From NCBI GenBank assembly GCA_028284445.1, contig JANQRS010000064.1, positions 1-56,051 on the forward strand: a stretch of 56,051 bases of DNA, written 5' to 3'. Below, piece after piece: positions 15,192-24,432 of this stretch (positions are counted from its first letter, which is position 1; every line of letters begins with the position of its first letter). Position numbers and translations under genes: made by a program. Source of the DNA: Calditrichia bacterium. Its GTDB lineage: Bacteria; Calditrichota; Calditrichia; RBG-13-44-9; J075. The notes below the pieces were generated by a model, which was not told where the DNA came from, made no database searches, and worked only from the letters and a program-made list of their open reading frames with translations.

Positions 15192-15462
15192 GACCAACTC
15201 CCTGTCTTTTCGATTTCCCTATCGAGACATTCAGGAGTCCAGGCTTCATCCCTGAACCTACTATGTCATCCACTTGCTACTATCGCAAAATAGATGCCGA
15301 AACTGAAGCAGCAACTTAAATTCTCACGCCAAGCTATTGTTTTTTATTGATTTTTAACACTGAGCTGCAATGGATTGTGTTGAATTTTCGACTCATATTT
15401 CAACAGTAGAGGCGTAATTTTCGTCAAACCAGATCCATTTTGGGACAGGAGAGGGATAGAAA

Positions 15463-15511
15463 ATGACCAATGACAAATGTCGAATGACAAATCCGGTGAG
15501 CGATGAGCGAA
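15463..15511. repeat. 7-bp-period degenerate array
   Basis: Seven 7-mers in register: ATGACCA, ATGACAA, ATGTCGA, ATGACAA, then three more diverged units ending in GAGCGAT and GAGCGAA. This is part of a 428-nt gap (15198-15625) with no gene. The first 260 nt of that gap, upstream of this array, show nothing recognisable beyond AT-rich sequence. Confidence 0.75.
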
Positions 15512-15526
15512 TAAACCAAAAGCGTT

Positions 15527-15625
15527 TTAACTCATCAACAATTTAACAAATCAACGCCTCTTGATCTGCCCATTTGCTGTTTTGCAGATTTGCGTATTTG
15601 CCCCTTGCCCATTTGCAGATTGGCC
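15527..15625. repeat. Two 8-bp-period degenerate arrays abutting polA
   Basis: First block, 15527-15558: TTAACTCA, TCAACAAT, TTAACAAA, TCAACGCC, the same word family as at 116-211. Second block, 15571-15625: 8-mers sharing ATTTGC (CATTTGCT, GTTTTGCA, GATTTGCG, TATTTGCC, a 7-nt unit, CATTTGCA, GATTGGCC). The second block ends exactly where the polA stop codon begins. Confidence 0.8.
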
Positions 15626-18388
15626 TTAATGCGCTTCCAGCCAATTGGCGCCGGTACCAACATCCACTTTCAGCGGTACACTCAGCTTCATTGCGCCTTC
15701 CATCTCTTCGCGAACGAGGGTAGTTACGGTTTCGATTTCTGAATTCGGCACTTCGAATACGAGTTCATCATGCACTTGCAACAGCATGCGGGTTTCCAGC
15801 TTTTCCGCTTCAAGCCGGCGATGAATATTGATCATGGCCATTTTGATCAAATCAGCTGCGCTGCCCTGAATGGTGGTGTTAATTGCCACCCGCTCCGCGT
15901 TTTGGCGAATAGCGCCATTGCGATTATTTATCTCAGGGATGTAGCGACGCCGTTTCATCAGTGTCTCCACGTAGCCTTGCTCCTTAGCAGTCGCAATAAT
16001 GTTGACAATGTACTCATTCACCTTTGGAAAACGCGTGAAGTAACTCTGAATAATGTCTGCCGCTTCCGCTGCGGTGATGTTCAAACGCGAGGCAAGTCCA
16101 AATCGGGAAATGCCATAAATGATACCGAAGTTCACTTCCTTTGCCTTGCGACGGTGATCCGGCTCTACTTCATCTTTGGATATTTGAAAGATGGCCGCGG
16201 CAGTGGTTGTATGGATATCTTCACCACGCTCAAAGGCTGTTTGTAATGCCTCATCGCCGGATATATGCGCCATCATGCGCAATTCCACCTGCGAATAGTC
16301 TGCAGAGAGAATAACGCTATCCTCGCGGGAGGGCACAAATCCCTTACGAATTTCCCGACCTTTTTGTCCGCGAATAGGGATATTTTGCAAATTGGGATCG
16401 TGACTGGAAAGGCGTCCGGTGGCGGCTACCGTCTGATTGAAGGAGGTATGTAAGCGATGTGTTCTCTCATTCACCAGCTTGGGCAGCGCATCAACATAGG
16501 TCGATTTCAATTTGGTCACTTTGCGATAGTCAAGGATTTTATCGACGACCGGATGCGCGCGATAGCGACTGAGGATATCTTCAGAGGTCTTATACTGACC
16601 GGTAGCTGTTTTGGCCGGCTTGCGCTTGTTCAACTCCGCATGAATTTCCAGATTGTCAAACAACACCTTGCCGAGTTGCTGTGGTGACTTGATATTAAAT
16701 TCTTCTCCTGCGAGCTCATAGATCTCGTCCTTCAAACGGGCAATATCGCCCTTTAATTCATTTGACATTTCTTTCAAGAACGCAACGTCTAGATTGACGC
16801 CATTGGCTTCCATGCGCATTAGAACCTCGATCAAAGGCACTTCAACCTGATCGAAGAGGTTATCCACACCCGTCTCCGTCAGCTTGCCAGCCAGCAGATT
16901 GCGAAGCCGGAGCGTAATGTCAGCATCTTCACCGGCATAGGTAGAAACAATATCAACCGGCACATCTTCCATCGTCTTCTGATCTTTGCCTTTCTTGCCA
17001 ATCAGCGATTCGATGGAAATCATTTTATAATTCAAGTGACGGGCAGCCAGGGCATCGAGTCCGTTCTCGCGGGAGTTGGATGTCAGCAGGAAACTGGCAA
17101 TCATGGTGTCAAAGTCGATACCGCGCACCTCGATGCCGTGCTTGAGCAACATCAGGGCATCAAATTTTGCATTCTGGGCGGCCTTCCCGATATCCGGATT
17201 TTCAAAAACCGATTTTAATTGCCCCCAGACCTCATCAGCCGTCAGGCCATCGACCAGTCCGTTGAGGGGCACGTAATACGCTGTGCCCTCTTCCCAAGCA
17301 AAAGCCACTCCAATGACGTCATGAATAAATGCGTCAAGGCCGGTGGTTTCAGTATCAAAGACGAAAGAACTTTGGGCAGACAGTTCTTTCATGAATGTTT
17401 CAAAAGCAGAAGGTGAATTTACCAACTCGTAAGTTTGCTTTTTCTCATCATAAGCATCCAGTCCGGCAGTCAGATCTACAGCCCCTTCACCCAGCAAGCG
17501 ATCCGCCAACGTGCGAAACTCGACTTTTTCAAAGAATTTTCCCAACACCTCGGGATCATAGGGTTTACAGGCCAGCGATTCAATCTTGACATTAACCGGC
17601 ACATTGATATCAATTGTTACGAGTTCCTGTGAGAGGTCAGCCAACTCCCGATTCTCTTCAAGACTGGCTTTTACCGCCTTCTTGGTAATGCTCTCGATAT
17701 TTTCGTAAATGCCTTCCAGCGATCCGTACTCAGACAAAAGCTGCTGAGCGGTCTTCTTACCAACCTTTGGGACGCCGGGAACATTATCGCTGCTGTCGCC
17801 CATCAGCGCCAGATAGTCAACAATTTGCTCCGGCTTCAGACCAATCTCACGCTCGACATAGGCCGCGTCCATTTTGTCTTCATCTTTGCCCGGGCGAATG
17901 TTGTAGATAAATGTGGTTGGTGATATCAGCTGCATATAGTCTTTGTCACCTGTGACCATATAGGTCTCAAAGCCTTGCGCCTCCGCTTGCTTGGCGACCG
18001 TACCAATCACGTCGTCTGCTTCGTAGGTATACTTTGTCCCATCATCATCGGTTTCCGGCAAGAAGGGCGGTTCAATCAAGGCGACATTAAATGCAGAGAC
18101 CAATTCCTCCACCCAGGGATATTGGTCAACCATTTCATCAGGCATCCGCTCGCGGGTCGCCTTATAAGGCTCGTACATACGATGACGGAATGTCGGTTCT
18201 TTGCGATCAAACACAACCGCCAGATAGTCAGGTTTTTCATCTAGGATTTTCAGGAGAGTGAGGGCAAAACCAAAGACACCGCTGGTGTCCTCGCCCTTGC
18301 TCGTTTTGCGGGGATTGCGAATAAAGGCAAAAAAGGAGCGATAAAAGACGGCGGAACCATCAATCAAATAGAGACGCTTGCGGGCCAT
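15626..18388 (-). CDS. polA: DNA polymerase I
   Basis: This is a full-length, 920-residue three-domain enzyme. The N-terminal 5'-3' nuclease (about 1-290) has acidic cluster motifs and a GDSSDNVPGV helix-hairpin region. The 3'-5' proofreading domain (about 325-510) keeps the DTETTG, AQNAKFDAL and YAGEDAD motifs, so proofreading should be active. The polymerase domain keeps motif A (DYSQVELRMMAH), motif B (KEVNFGIIYGIS) and motif C (LQVHDELVFEVP). It fills gaps and removes primers in replication and repair. It is 181 nt downstream of mutS2. Confidence 0.98.
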   Translation of the reverse strand: MARKRLYLIDGSAVFYRSFFAFIRNPRKTSKGEDTSGVFGFALTLLKILDEKPDYLAVVFDRKEPTFRHRMYEPYKATRERMPDEMVDQYPWVEELVSAFNVALIEPPFLPETDDDGTKYTYEADDVIGTVAKQAEAQGFETYMVTGDKDYMQLISPTTFIYNIRPGKDEDKMDAAYVEREIGLKPEQIVDYLALMGDSSDNVPGVPKVGKKTAQQLLSEYGSLEGIYENIESITKKAVKASLEENRELADLSQELVTIDINVPVNVKIESLACKPYDPEVLGKFFEKVEFRTLADRLLGEGAVDLTAGLDAYDEKKQTYELVNSPSAFETFMKELSAQSSFVFDTETTGLDAFIHDVIGVAFAWEEGTAYYVPLNGLVDGLTADEVWGQLKSVFENPDIGKAAQNAKFDALMLLKHGIEVRGIDFDTMIASFLLTSNSRENGLDALAARHLNYKMISIESLIGKKGKDQKTMEDVPVDIVSTYAGEDADITLRLRNLLAGKLTETGVDNLFDQVEVPLIEVLMRMEANGVNLDVAFLKEMSNELKGDIARLKDEIYELAGEEFNIKSPQQLGKVLFDNLEIHAELNKRKPAKTATGQYKTSEDILSRYRAHPVVDKILDYRKVTKLKSTYVDALPKLVNERTHRLHTSFNQTVAATGRLSSHDPNLQNIPIRGQKGREIRKGFVPSREDSVILSADYSQVELRMMAHISGDEALQTAFERGEDIHTTTAAAIFQISKDEVEPDHRRKAKEVNFGIIYGISRFGLASRLNITAAEAADIIQSYFTRFPKVNEYIVNIIATAKEQGYVETLMKRRRYIPEINNRNGAIRQNAERVAINTTIQGSAADLIKMAMINIHRRLEAEKLETRMLLQVHDELVFEVPNSEIETVTTLVREEMEGAMKLSVPLKVDVGTGANWLEAH

Positions 18389-18510
18389 GGCTATACCTCA
18401 AAGAAAATGTTCAATAATCAGTCTGGATTCTAAGAAGAGAATAGACAAATTCCAACGGGATTATTGGAGAATTTTGCTTGCTGATCGGGCAAGTTTATGC
18501 CTTAAATGCA

Positions 18511-18553
18511 ACATCCCCCGCTATCCCCTTCAAAGCGGGATAGCAGGGGATGT
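18511..18553. repeat. Palindromic repeat, ACATCCCC family, copy 1
   Basis: Arms of 17 bp (18511-18527 and 18537-18553, one mismatch) surround a 9-nt loop. It begins ACATCCCC and ends GGGGATGT, like the copies at 29620 and 49184. It lies just downstream of mutS2 and upstream of polA, where it could also end or stabilise transcripts. Confidence 0.85.
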
Positions 18554-18569
18554 CGTCGCCAAAGCCAGC

Positions 18570-20939
18570 TTAGCTCAAAACAACCACCGTAACACCGCTA
18601 TCGCCCTCACCCCATTTACCAAGGCGTTTTTCGGCAACGCGCTTGTCGCGGGAGAGGAATTGGTTAACAGCTTTACGTAGAACGCCGGTTCCCTTACCAT
18701 GAATAATACGCACTTCGCTCCAACCGGCATCACGTGCTTCTGTGAGGTATTGATTGGTGGCTTCCACCGCCTGCTGTGAATCCATGCCACGCAAATCCAG
18801 CTCAGGCTTGACACTTTCGGCGGCACTATCGACCTGCTCGCCACTCATATGACGGATCACCGGTGCGGAGGGCGGCGGACCGGCTTTGGGGCGAATACTG
18901 CTTATGTCCAGGGTCATTTTTACGTTTCCAACCAGCACCCGCACCTTCGACTTACCAGCGGTATCTTCCAACAGCTCGCCATCTTCACCGAGCGTATCGA
19001 CGCGAACACGATCGCCCTTGCTCATATCCGGCACTTCCACCGGCTTCTCGCGTTCCTCGGCTGTCATATCCTCCAGCTTTTCCCGCTCTTCCTTCAATAG
19101 TTGACGAGCATGCTTGATCGTCTCCCGGTTGGCGCCGGTTTCCCGAATTTCCTTGACGGAATTCTCGATAATCGCATTGGCGCTTTCCAGCACCTTTTGC
19201 GCCTCCAACGCGGCTTCCCGTTTTAAAGCGGCTTTATTGGCCTTTAAGTCGGCCGACTGCCGTTCATATAGCCGTCGCATTGCTTCAGCCTGGGAGAGCT
19301 TGATACTGAGATTTGCTTTTTCCCTCTCGTGCTCCTGTGCGCGCTTTTCCAGGGCCAGGATCAATTCTTCCAGGCGATCCTTTTCGCTGCCGGTAATTTC
19401 CTGTGCGGCAGTAATAAGCGAATCCGGCAAGCCGAAGCGCCGCGCAATTTCGAAGGCATAGCTGCTACCAGGTACACCTATCTTCAGGCGATAGGTCGGC
19501 TGAAGGGTCTCCAAATCAAATTCCATGGAGCCATTTTCAACCTGTTCAGCATTGTGAGCAAATACCTTCAGCTCGCCGTGGTGCGTTGTGGCGATTGTCA
19601 GCACCTTGCGCTGCGCAAATTCTTTTAACAAAGCAATTGCCAGGGCCGCCCCCTCTTTGGGATCTGTACCGGTTCCCAATTCATCGAGCAGCACCAGGGT
19701 ATTTTCATCCGCTTCTTCGACGATATGCTTTAATCGCAAGACATGCGCAGAGAATGTACTGAGATCTTGCTCCAGCGATTGACGATCGCCAATATCGACC
19801 AGGATTTTACAGTGAACGGGAATTTCCGTTTCGTCCCCTGCCGGAATCAACATGCCCATTTGGGTCATCAGAATCAGCAAGCCGGCCGTCTTCATCGACA
19901 CGGTTTTACCACCGGCATTCGGACCGGTCACAACGATGGTGTTGAAGTCGTAGCCGATAGCCATATTCAGCGGCACGACTTCCTCAAGTCCCATTTTCAG
20001 GATTAGCAAAGGATGACGACCGCTATCAATGCGCAGAACCGGCTTCTCACTCAACTTGGGCATCTTGCCGTCAATCTTGCGGGCAAAACGGGCCTTGGCA
20101 AAAATCATGTCCAGCAGGGCAACGTTCTCAACGCCATAGAAAAGATCATTACGAATCTCACGAATCAAGCCGGTGAGGAATCGCAAAATACGGATGACTT
20201 CAGTACGTTCCTGAATCTTCAGGTTCTGGATCTCATTGCTGATCTGCAATGTTTCCATTGGTTCGATAAACACGGTAGCTCCCGAGCCGGATGTGCCGTG
20301 CACAATGCCGTTCACTTTGTTGATGGCATTGGGAATGATGCCAAGCACCATCCGTCCATCGCGCAGCGTAATGATATCGTCCTGCGAATATTCTTCATAG
20401 CGCTTTTGCATGCGCTTAAGGACTTTTTTCTGATTCGATTCCAATGAGCGAATCTCGATGCGAATTCGCCGTAGCTCGTGGCTGGCATTATCCGACAGAT
20501 CGCCCGAGGGCTCGATGGTGCTCTCAATTTCGTGAATGACGTGCTGGTGATGGTGAATCGCCTTGGCATATACCTGCAATCGTGGCGCCTCTTCTTCCAG
20601 GTTGCGAAAAAAGCGGGCAACTTCGCCCATTTGCTGCAAATTGCTCTTTATTTCCAGCAATTCCTTCGGCTCCAGGAAGGCATTTTCCGGACGAATTTTG
20701 TCCAGTCGGTCTACAAAATGTGTGAATCCGCTTAGCGGAATATGTTCACCGGTCTCCAGTATTGCCATCATTTCCTGCACTTCTTCCAAAGCGCTCTTTA
20801 GAGTGTCCCGATCAGACGAGAAGGTCAGTTCATCGACTTTCTCCCGACTAAAGGGTGTCGTAAGAAGCGTTTTTAGGAATTCAATTATTTTAGGAAACTC
20901 AAGCTGCTGGAGGGATATATCGTTTTGTACTAATTTCAT
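18570..20939 (-). CDS. mutS2: MutS2 family ATPase/endonuclease
   Basis: This 789-residue protein has MutS2 core domains, with Walker A in VTGPNAGGKTVS (about 340) and Walker B in LVLLDELGTGTDP. A coiled-coil arm (about 510-625) and a C-terminal Smr nuclease domain (about 705-789: LDLRG and IIHGKGTGVLR motifs) follow. MutS2 limits recombination, and in some bacteria it splits collided ribosomes. There is no MutS mismatch-binding N-terminus, as expected. It is 16 nt downstream of the CvpA-like gene. Confidence 0.97.
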   Translation of the reverse strand: MKLVQNDISLQQLEFPKIIEFLKTLLTTPFSREKVDELTFSSDRDTLKSALEEVQEMMAILETGEHIPLSGFTHFVDRLDKIRPENAFLEPKELLEIKSNLQQMGEVARFFRNLEEEAPRLQVYAKAIHHHQHVIHEIESTIEPSGDLSDNASHELRRIRIEIRSLESNQKKVLKRMQKRYEEYSQDDIITLRDGRMVLGIIPNAINKVNGIVHGTSGSGATVFIEPMETLQISNEIQNLKIQERTEVIRILRFLTGLIREIRNDLFYGVENVALLDMIFAKARFARKIDGKMPKLSEKPVLRIDSGRHPLLILKMGLEEVVPLNMAIGYDFNTIVVTGPNAGGKTVSMKTAGLLILMTQMGMLIPAGDETEIPVHCKILVDIGDRQSLEQDLSTFSAHVLRLKHIVEEADENTLVLLDELGTGTDPKEGAALAIALLKEFAQRKVLTIATTHHGELKVFAHNAEQVENGSMEFDLETLQPTYRLKIGVPGSSYAFEIARRFGLPDSLITAAQEITGSEKDRLEELILALEKRAQEHEREKANLSIKLSQAEAMRRLYERQSADLKANKAALKREAALEAQKVLESANAIIENSVKEIRETGANRETIKHARQLLKEEREKLEDMTAEEREKPVEVPDMSKGDRVRVDTLGEDGELLEDTAGKSKVRVLVGNVKMTLDISSIRPKAGPPPSAPVIRHMSGEQVDSAAESVKPELDLRGMDSQQAVEATNQYLTEARDAGWSEVRIIHGKGTGVLRKAVNQFLSRDKRVAEKRLGKWGEGDSGVTVVVLS

Positions 20940-20955
20940 TACTGATACCGTGGCC

Positions 20956-21558
20956 TTACCTTAGTTTCTCGTCAATCGTGTCTTCAACTTCATCTTTAAT
21001 GTCTTCAATTGCCTCATCGATGATCTTTTCCCTACCCTTTTTCAGCATTTTGCGGATGTGTTTCGGTAGATCTTCCAAGTCATCTTTATCGCCGATATAT
21101 TGATAAAGTTTCGGCACAATCCGGTAGATGTATGGATAAAGTGAGCTTTTATCCTCGATTTTCTCAAGCGTATCATCGATCGGCAAATAAGAGGCGTACA
21201 TCAACACGAGGCTCATAATAACCGCCCCTTTTAACATCGAGATTGCTCCGCCCCCAACTTTGTTCAGCCAACCGAGTTGCAACTTCTCGCTGATCGATTT
21301 GAGCAAACCGGCAAGCAGCTTGCTCAGAAAATAAAATGACGTAAATACTGCTGTAAAGCAAAGGATGTGCGCGAAGAGACGGGGCATATCGAAATATTCC
21401 CGCAGCACTTCGCTAAGCGGTGCAGTTAAGAGGATACCAGCGGCAATGCCGCCGAAAACACCAATTAACCCAAACACTTCCGAAAAGGCGCCTTTGCGAA
21501 TCCCGTTTAGCAGGAACGCGGCAAGCACCAGCAGGACAGCAATATCAATCGATGACAT
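20956..21558 (-). CDS. CvpA family membrane protein
   Basis: This 200-residue protein has four hydrophobic helices (about 5-25, 28-50, 62-85, 100-120) and a charged Asp/Glu/Lys-rich C-terminal tail. It starts with the family-typical IDIAVLLVLAAFLLNGIRKG segment. CvpA proteins are inner-membrane proteins linked to colicin V export and envelope homeostasis. Placement next to mutS2 is common in bacteria. It is 4 nt downstream of the YqeY-like gene. Confidence 0.85.
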   Translation of the reverse strand: MSSIDIAVLLVLAAFLLNGIRKGAFSEVFGLIGVFGGIAAGILLTAPLSEVLREYFDMPRLFAHILCFTAVFTSFYFLSKLLAGLLKSISEKLQLGWLNKVGGGAISMLKGAVIMSLVLMYASYLPIDDTLEKIEDKSSLYPYIYRIVPKLYQYIGDKDDLEDLPKHIRKMLKKGREKIIDEAIEDIKDEVEDTIDEKLR

Positions 21559-21562
21559 GTAT

Positions 21563-22012
21563 TTACATTGAATTTAATTGATTACGCACAATTTCCTGCA
21601 CCAATTTGCCATCGGCTTTGCCCTTCACAAGCGGCATAATAGCCCCCATCACTTTACCGATGTCCTTTGGTGAGCTGGCGCCGACCTTGGCAATAACATC
21701 CTTAACGATCTGCGTGACAGCTGCTTCGCCCATTTGCTCCGGCAAATATTTTTCGATGACTTTCAGCTCTGCTTTTTCCTCATCAGCGCGATCCTGGCGA
21801 CCAACCGCTTCAAACTGCTCAATGGCCTCACGGCGCTTCTTCGCAGCAGAACCCAATACTTTCAAAATCTCTTCGTCATCAAGCGTTTTTTGCTTCTCGA
21901 TTTCTACATTCTTGATTTGTGCACGAATACCGCGAATGGTTTCGAGCACAACTTTATCGCCGCCCTTCATCGCGGCTTTCATTTCTTCCATAAGTTGCTC
22001 TGAAAGACTCAT
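21563..22012 (-). CDS. GatB/YqeY domain protein
   Basis: This 149-residue protein matches the stand-alone YqeY family across its full length (SLSEQLMEEMKAAMK start, then the ending ADGKLVQEIVRNQL). The fold equals the tail domain of GatB, which helps tRNA recognition. The role of the free protein is not settled. It is 281 nt after rpsU, with which it is often linked in other bacteria, and starts the yqeY-cvpA-mutS2 run. Confidence 0.9.
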   Translation of the reverse strand: MSLSEQLMEEMKAAMKGGDKVVLETIRGIRAQIKNVEIEKQKTLDDEEILKVLGSAAKKRREAIEQFEAVGRQDRADEEKAELKVIEKYLPEQMGEAAVTQIVKDVIAKVGASSPKDIGKVMGAIMPLVKGKADGKLVQEIVRNQLNSM

Positions 22013-22166
22013 ATGTTCTTGACTCCCTGAAAGGATGAGTGCCTAAAGTTAATAAAGTGATCTATAGTTAATAAAGTTTTCTCTTCACCTAATACCGGGT
22101 TGGAGACAATACGCCGAGGTTATTGGCCTGCAAAGCCCCAATTTGCAGCTTGCCCAAACAAGTAAT

Positions 22167-22197
22167 GCCTGGATTGTCAATTGTGAACAATCCAGGC
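22167..22197. terminator. Perfect 11-bp hairpin between rpsU and yqeY-like gene
   Basis: GCCTGGATTGT (22167-22177) pairs perfectly with ACAATCCAGGC (22187-22197) across a 9-nt loop. There is no clear U-tract on either side. A second small hairpin (GCGGGG/CCCCG, about 22270-22288) sits closer to the rpsU stop. Together they probably separate rpsU from the downstream genes. Nothing else is seen in this gap apart from a direct repeat of AGTTAATAAAGT near 22050-22074. Confidence 0.45.
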
Positions 22198-22293
22198 TTC
22201 AACATTTTACGTAACAGATTAAGAAAGGATTCTCTGTGGCCTAAATCAGAAATGAAAGGTAATGCAGCGGGGTTTTCCTCCCCGATGGACTAT

Positions 22294-22488
22294 TTAGCGA
22301 TTATCCATCATCATTTTGCGCATTTTACGGCGCGCTGCATTTTCCCGGCGCTTACGACTTTCGCTGGGCTTTTCATAATACTGATGCTTTTTGATTTCGG
22401 CCATCAAGCCGGACTTTTCACATGCCTTGGTAAAACGCTTCAAGGCTCTTTCAAATGTCTCGTTGTCTCTAACTTTTACGTGAATCAT
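22294..22488 (-). CDS. rpsU: 30S ribosomal protein S21
   Basis: This 64-residue protein has the S21 signature (VKVRDNETFERALKRFTKAC) and an Arg/Lys-rich C-terminus. It binds near the anti-Shine-Dalgarno end of 16S rRNA in the small subunit. The length is typical. The presence of S21 together with strong SD sequences in this window fits an SD-using translation system. It lies 44 nt downstream of the TPR gene. Confidence 0.97.
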   Translation of the reverse strand: MIHVKVRDNETFERALKRFTKACEKSGLMAEIKKHQYYEKPSESRKRRENAARRKMRKMMMDNR

Positions 22489-22532
22489 AAACCGCTTTAA
22501 TCCTTTCTTGACCTAAAATGTGTCTGTTGATA

Positions 22533-23408
22533 TTAATACGCGTATTTATCCGGATTTTTCAGGATATCAATTTCGTGTTCAGCAGGACGCTTCCAATTGC
22601 GATCACGTGCTGCTTTTTGATATGACGCCAATGCTTTCTGGGTTTGTCCCTTGTTTTTGTACACCTCACCAAGGCCAAAATTTGCGGCGCCCTTTATTAC
22701 ACTTTTGGTTGCGAACTTCAGCGAATTCAAATATGCCGCTTCCGCGTCATCATACTGTTTCAGCGCAAATGCAGCATCACCGATGCGCAGATAGCTGTCG
22801 CCTTTCAGTCCGCGGTTTTTCTGGTTCTGAATGGAGTTGGTATGTGCTTCAATTACCTTCGCATGATCGCCAAGCTCGGCATATGCAACGCCCAAACCAC
22901 GCCAGGCTTGTGCATCGGTTGACTTCAGTTCGACAGATTTTTCATAGCTGGCTACAGCCTTCTTGAAATCCTTTTGCTTGCGATATACTTCTCCAAGGCC
23001 CCAATGCCCCTTCGCAGAGTTGGCATCCAGTTCAACAGCCTTTTTGTAGCTGGTCAGCGCCGCGCTCAACTGTCCCAAACGAATCTGGGCAAATCCCAAG
23101 GCAGTATATGCCTTAATCATGTTCGCATCTTTGCTAACAGCTGTCTGGTACGACTTGGCAGCGTTATTGTAATCACCCTGCCTTTTGTATGCGTTACCCA
23201 GCCAGTAATGCCCCTTTGCAAATCCCGGATCTGCAGTTACGGCCGCTTTATAGCTTTCTGCCGCTGCAGCATATTTACGAGCCCGAAATTGATCGTTCCC
23301 ATCATTAAAAGCCTTTTTTGCATCATTGTTAGGCTCTTCTTGCGCAAACAACGCAGCGGTTAAAAGAATCATTAATGCCGTAACAACCTGATAACAACAC
23401 TTCTTCAA
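22533..23408 (-). CDS. Secreted TPR-repeat protein
   Basis: This 291-residue protein has a signal peptide (LMILLTAALFAQE) followed by about seven TPR units (about 28-270) with canonical A-x-Y-x-A spacing such as KGHYWLGNAYKRQGDYNNAA. The start is a TTG six nt after GGAGG. TPR solenoids mediate protein-protein contact, here in the periplasm or on the outer membrane. The specific role is unknown; being between efp and rpsU gives no clear clue. Confidence 0.88.
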   Translation of the reverse strand: MKKCCYQVVTALMILLTAALFAQEEPNNDAKKAFNDGNDQFRARKYAAAAESYKAAVTADPGFAKGHYWLGNAYKRQGDYNNAAKSYQTAVSKDANMIKAYTALGFAQIRLGQLSAALTSYKKAVELDANSAKGHWGLGEVYRKQKDFKKAVASYEKSVELKSTDAQAWRGLGVAYAELGDHAKVIEAHTNSIQNQKNRGLKGDSYLRIGDAAFALKQYDDAEAAYLNSLKFATKSVIKGAANFGLGEVYKNKGQTQKALASYQKAARDRNWKRPAEHEIDILKNPDKYAY

Positions 23409-23557
23409 TTGTTACCTCCTCTTTTGGGTTAAAGACAGCCTCAAAATATAGCGTACGGATTAGCGCTATTCAAGGCATTCTTACAATTGTAATAAACAGG
23501 GTATTCCCTTACCTCGTATACAATCGGCCGATTTTAGTGGTTCCAAATCTTTTTGAT

Positions 23558-24121
23558 TTATTTTACACGATCCAGGTATTTACCGTCGCGGGTATCCACA
23601 CGGATTTTTTCACCTGTTTCGATAAATGGCGGTATTTGGGTAACAAAACCGGTTTCCAAAGTGGCGGGCTTATAAGAACTGGATGCTGTTGCCCCCTTCA
23701 TGTTAGGTTCTGTCTCTGTAACAGTCAACTCAACTGAGGCAGGTAGATCTAATCCGACGGGTGTGCCGTCGTGGAATTGAATCTGCACAATCGCCTCTTC
23801 CAGCAAGAAGTAGACACCATCTCCCAACAATTCATCTGTAATTTGAATCTGTTCGTAGGTTTCCAGATCCATAAAGGTAAAACTTTCGCCGTCACGATAG
23901 AGATACTGAAATTCGCGGTTGGTCATTGTGGCTTTTTCAACCGACTCATCGGGACGAAAACGGTTTTCAGCCTTGGTGCCATCCGACAAACGCTTCATCT
24001 TTACCTGCATCATTGCCGGTCCCTTGCCGGGCGTCACGTGGGTTGCTTCCGAAACCCGGTACAGATCATTCTTAAATTGAATGACCATCCCCTTACGAAC
24101 CTGACTTGCCTTAAGCTTCAT
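23558..24121 (-). CDS. efp: Translation elongation factor P
   Basis: This protein of about 187 residues has three beta-barrel domains. The loop that reaches the peptidyl-transferase centre reads VTPGKGPAMM with Lys33, so it is the lysine type; the modifying enzyme is not in this window. EF-P relieves stalling at polyproline. I prefer the ATG at 24121 because the upstream ATG (24130) is only two nt from the GGAG; the 10-nt gap to 24121 is long but workable. The RBS region is shared with a 278-nt divergent gap to valS. Confidence 0.95.
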   Translation of the reverse strand: MKLKASQVRKGMVIQFKNDLYRVSEATHVTPGKGPAMMQVKMKRLSDGTKAENRFRPDESVEKATMTNREFQYLYRDGESFTFMDLETYEQIQITDELLGDGVYFLLEEAIVQIQFHDGTPVGLDLPASVELTVTETEPNMKGATASSSYKPATLETGFVTQIPPFIETGEKIRVDTRDGKYLDRVK

Positions 24122-24382
24122 ATCTTGCATACTCCATAAAAGTCAAAGGTTAAAAATGTAAAAATCACTGTCAAAAAAAGCAATGGCTTTGTGAAAAATT
24201 ACGCAGTATGAAGGCCTTCGTGGTGATGTAGACCGGAAATATTATTTCCTTCGGCAAAAACAAAAGGCCGGTATTAAGAATCAGCAATCCTTTGCAATGG
24301 GAAATACTCCCCCTTATATTTCGAGTTTTATTTGAGAATTCTCAGGAAACAGGCCATTACCTGATTGATAGTGGCTATAAGA

Positions 24383-24398
24383 GCGCCTTCACCGGCGC
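24383..24398 (+). promoter_or_regulatory. Small hairpin in valS leader
   Basis: GCGCC and GGCGC pair across a 6-nt loop and are followed by an A-rich then T-rich stretch 10-20 nt before the likely valS SD. It could modulate valS expression, but it lacks a T-box signature. The rest of the efp-valS gap holds only AT-rich promoter-like sequence. Confidence 0.2.
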
Positions 24399-24432
24399 AT
24401 AAAAAATTTTACTGATCGTGGTGGAAAGTCTT

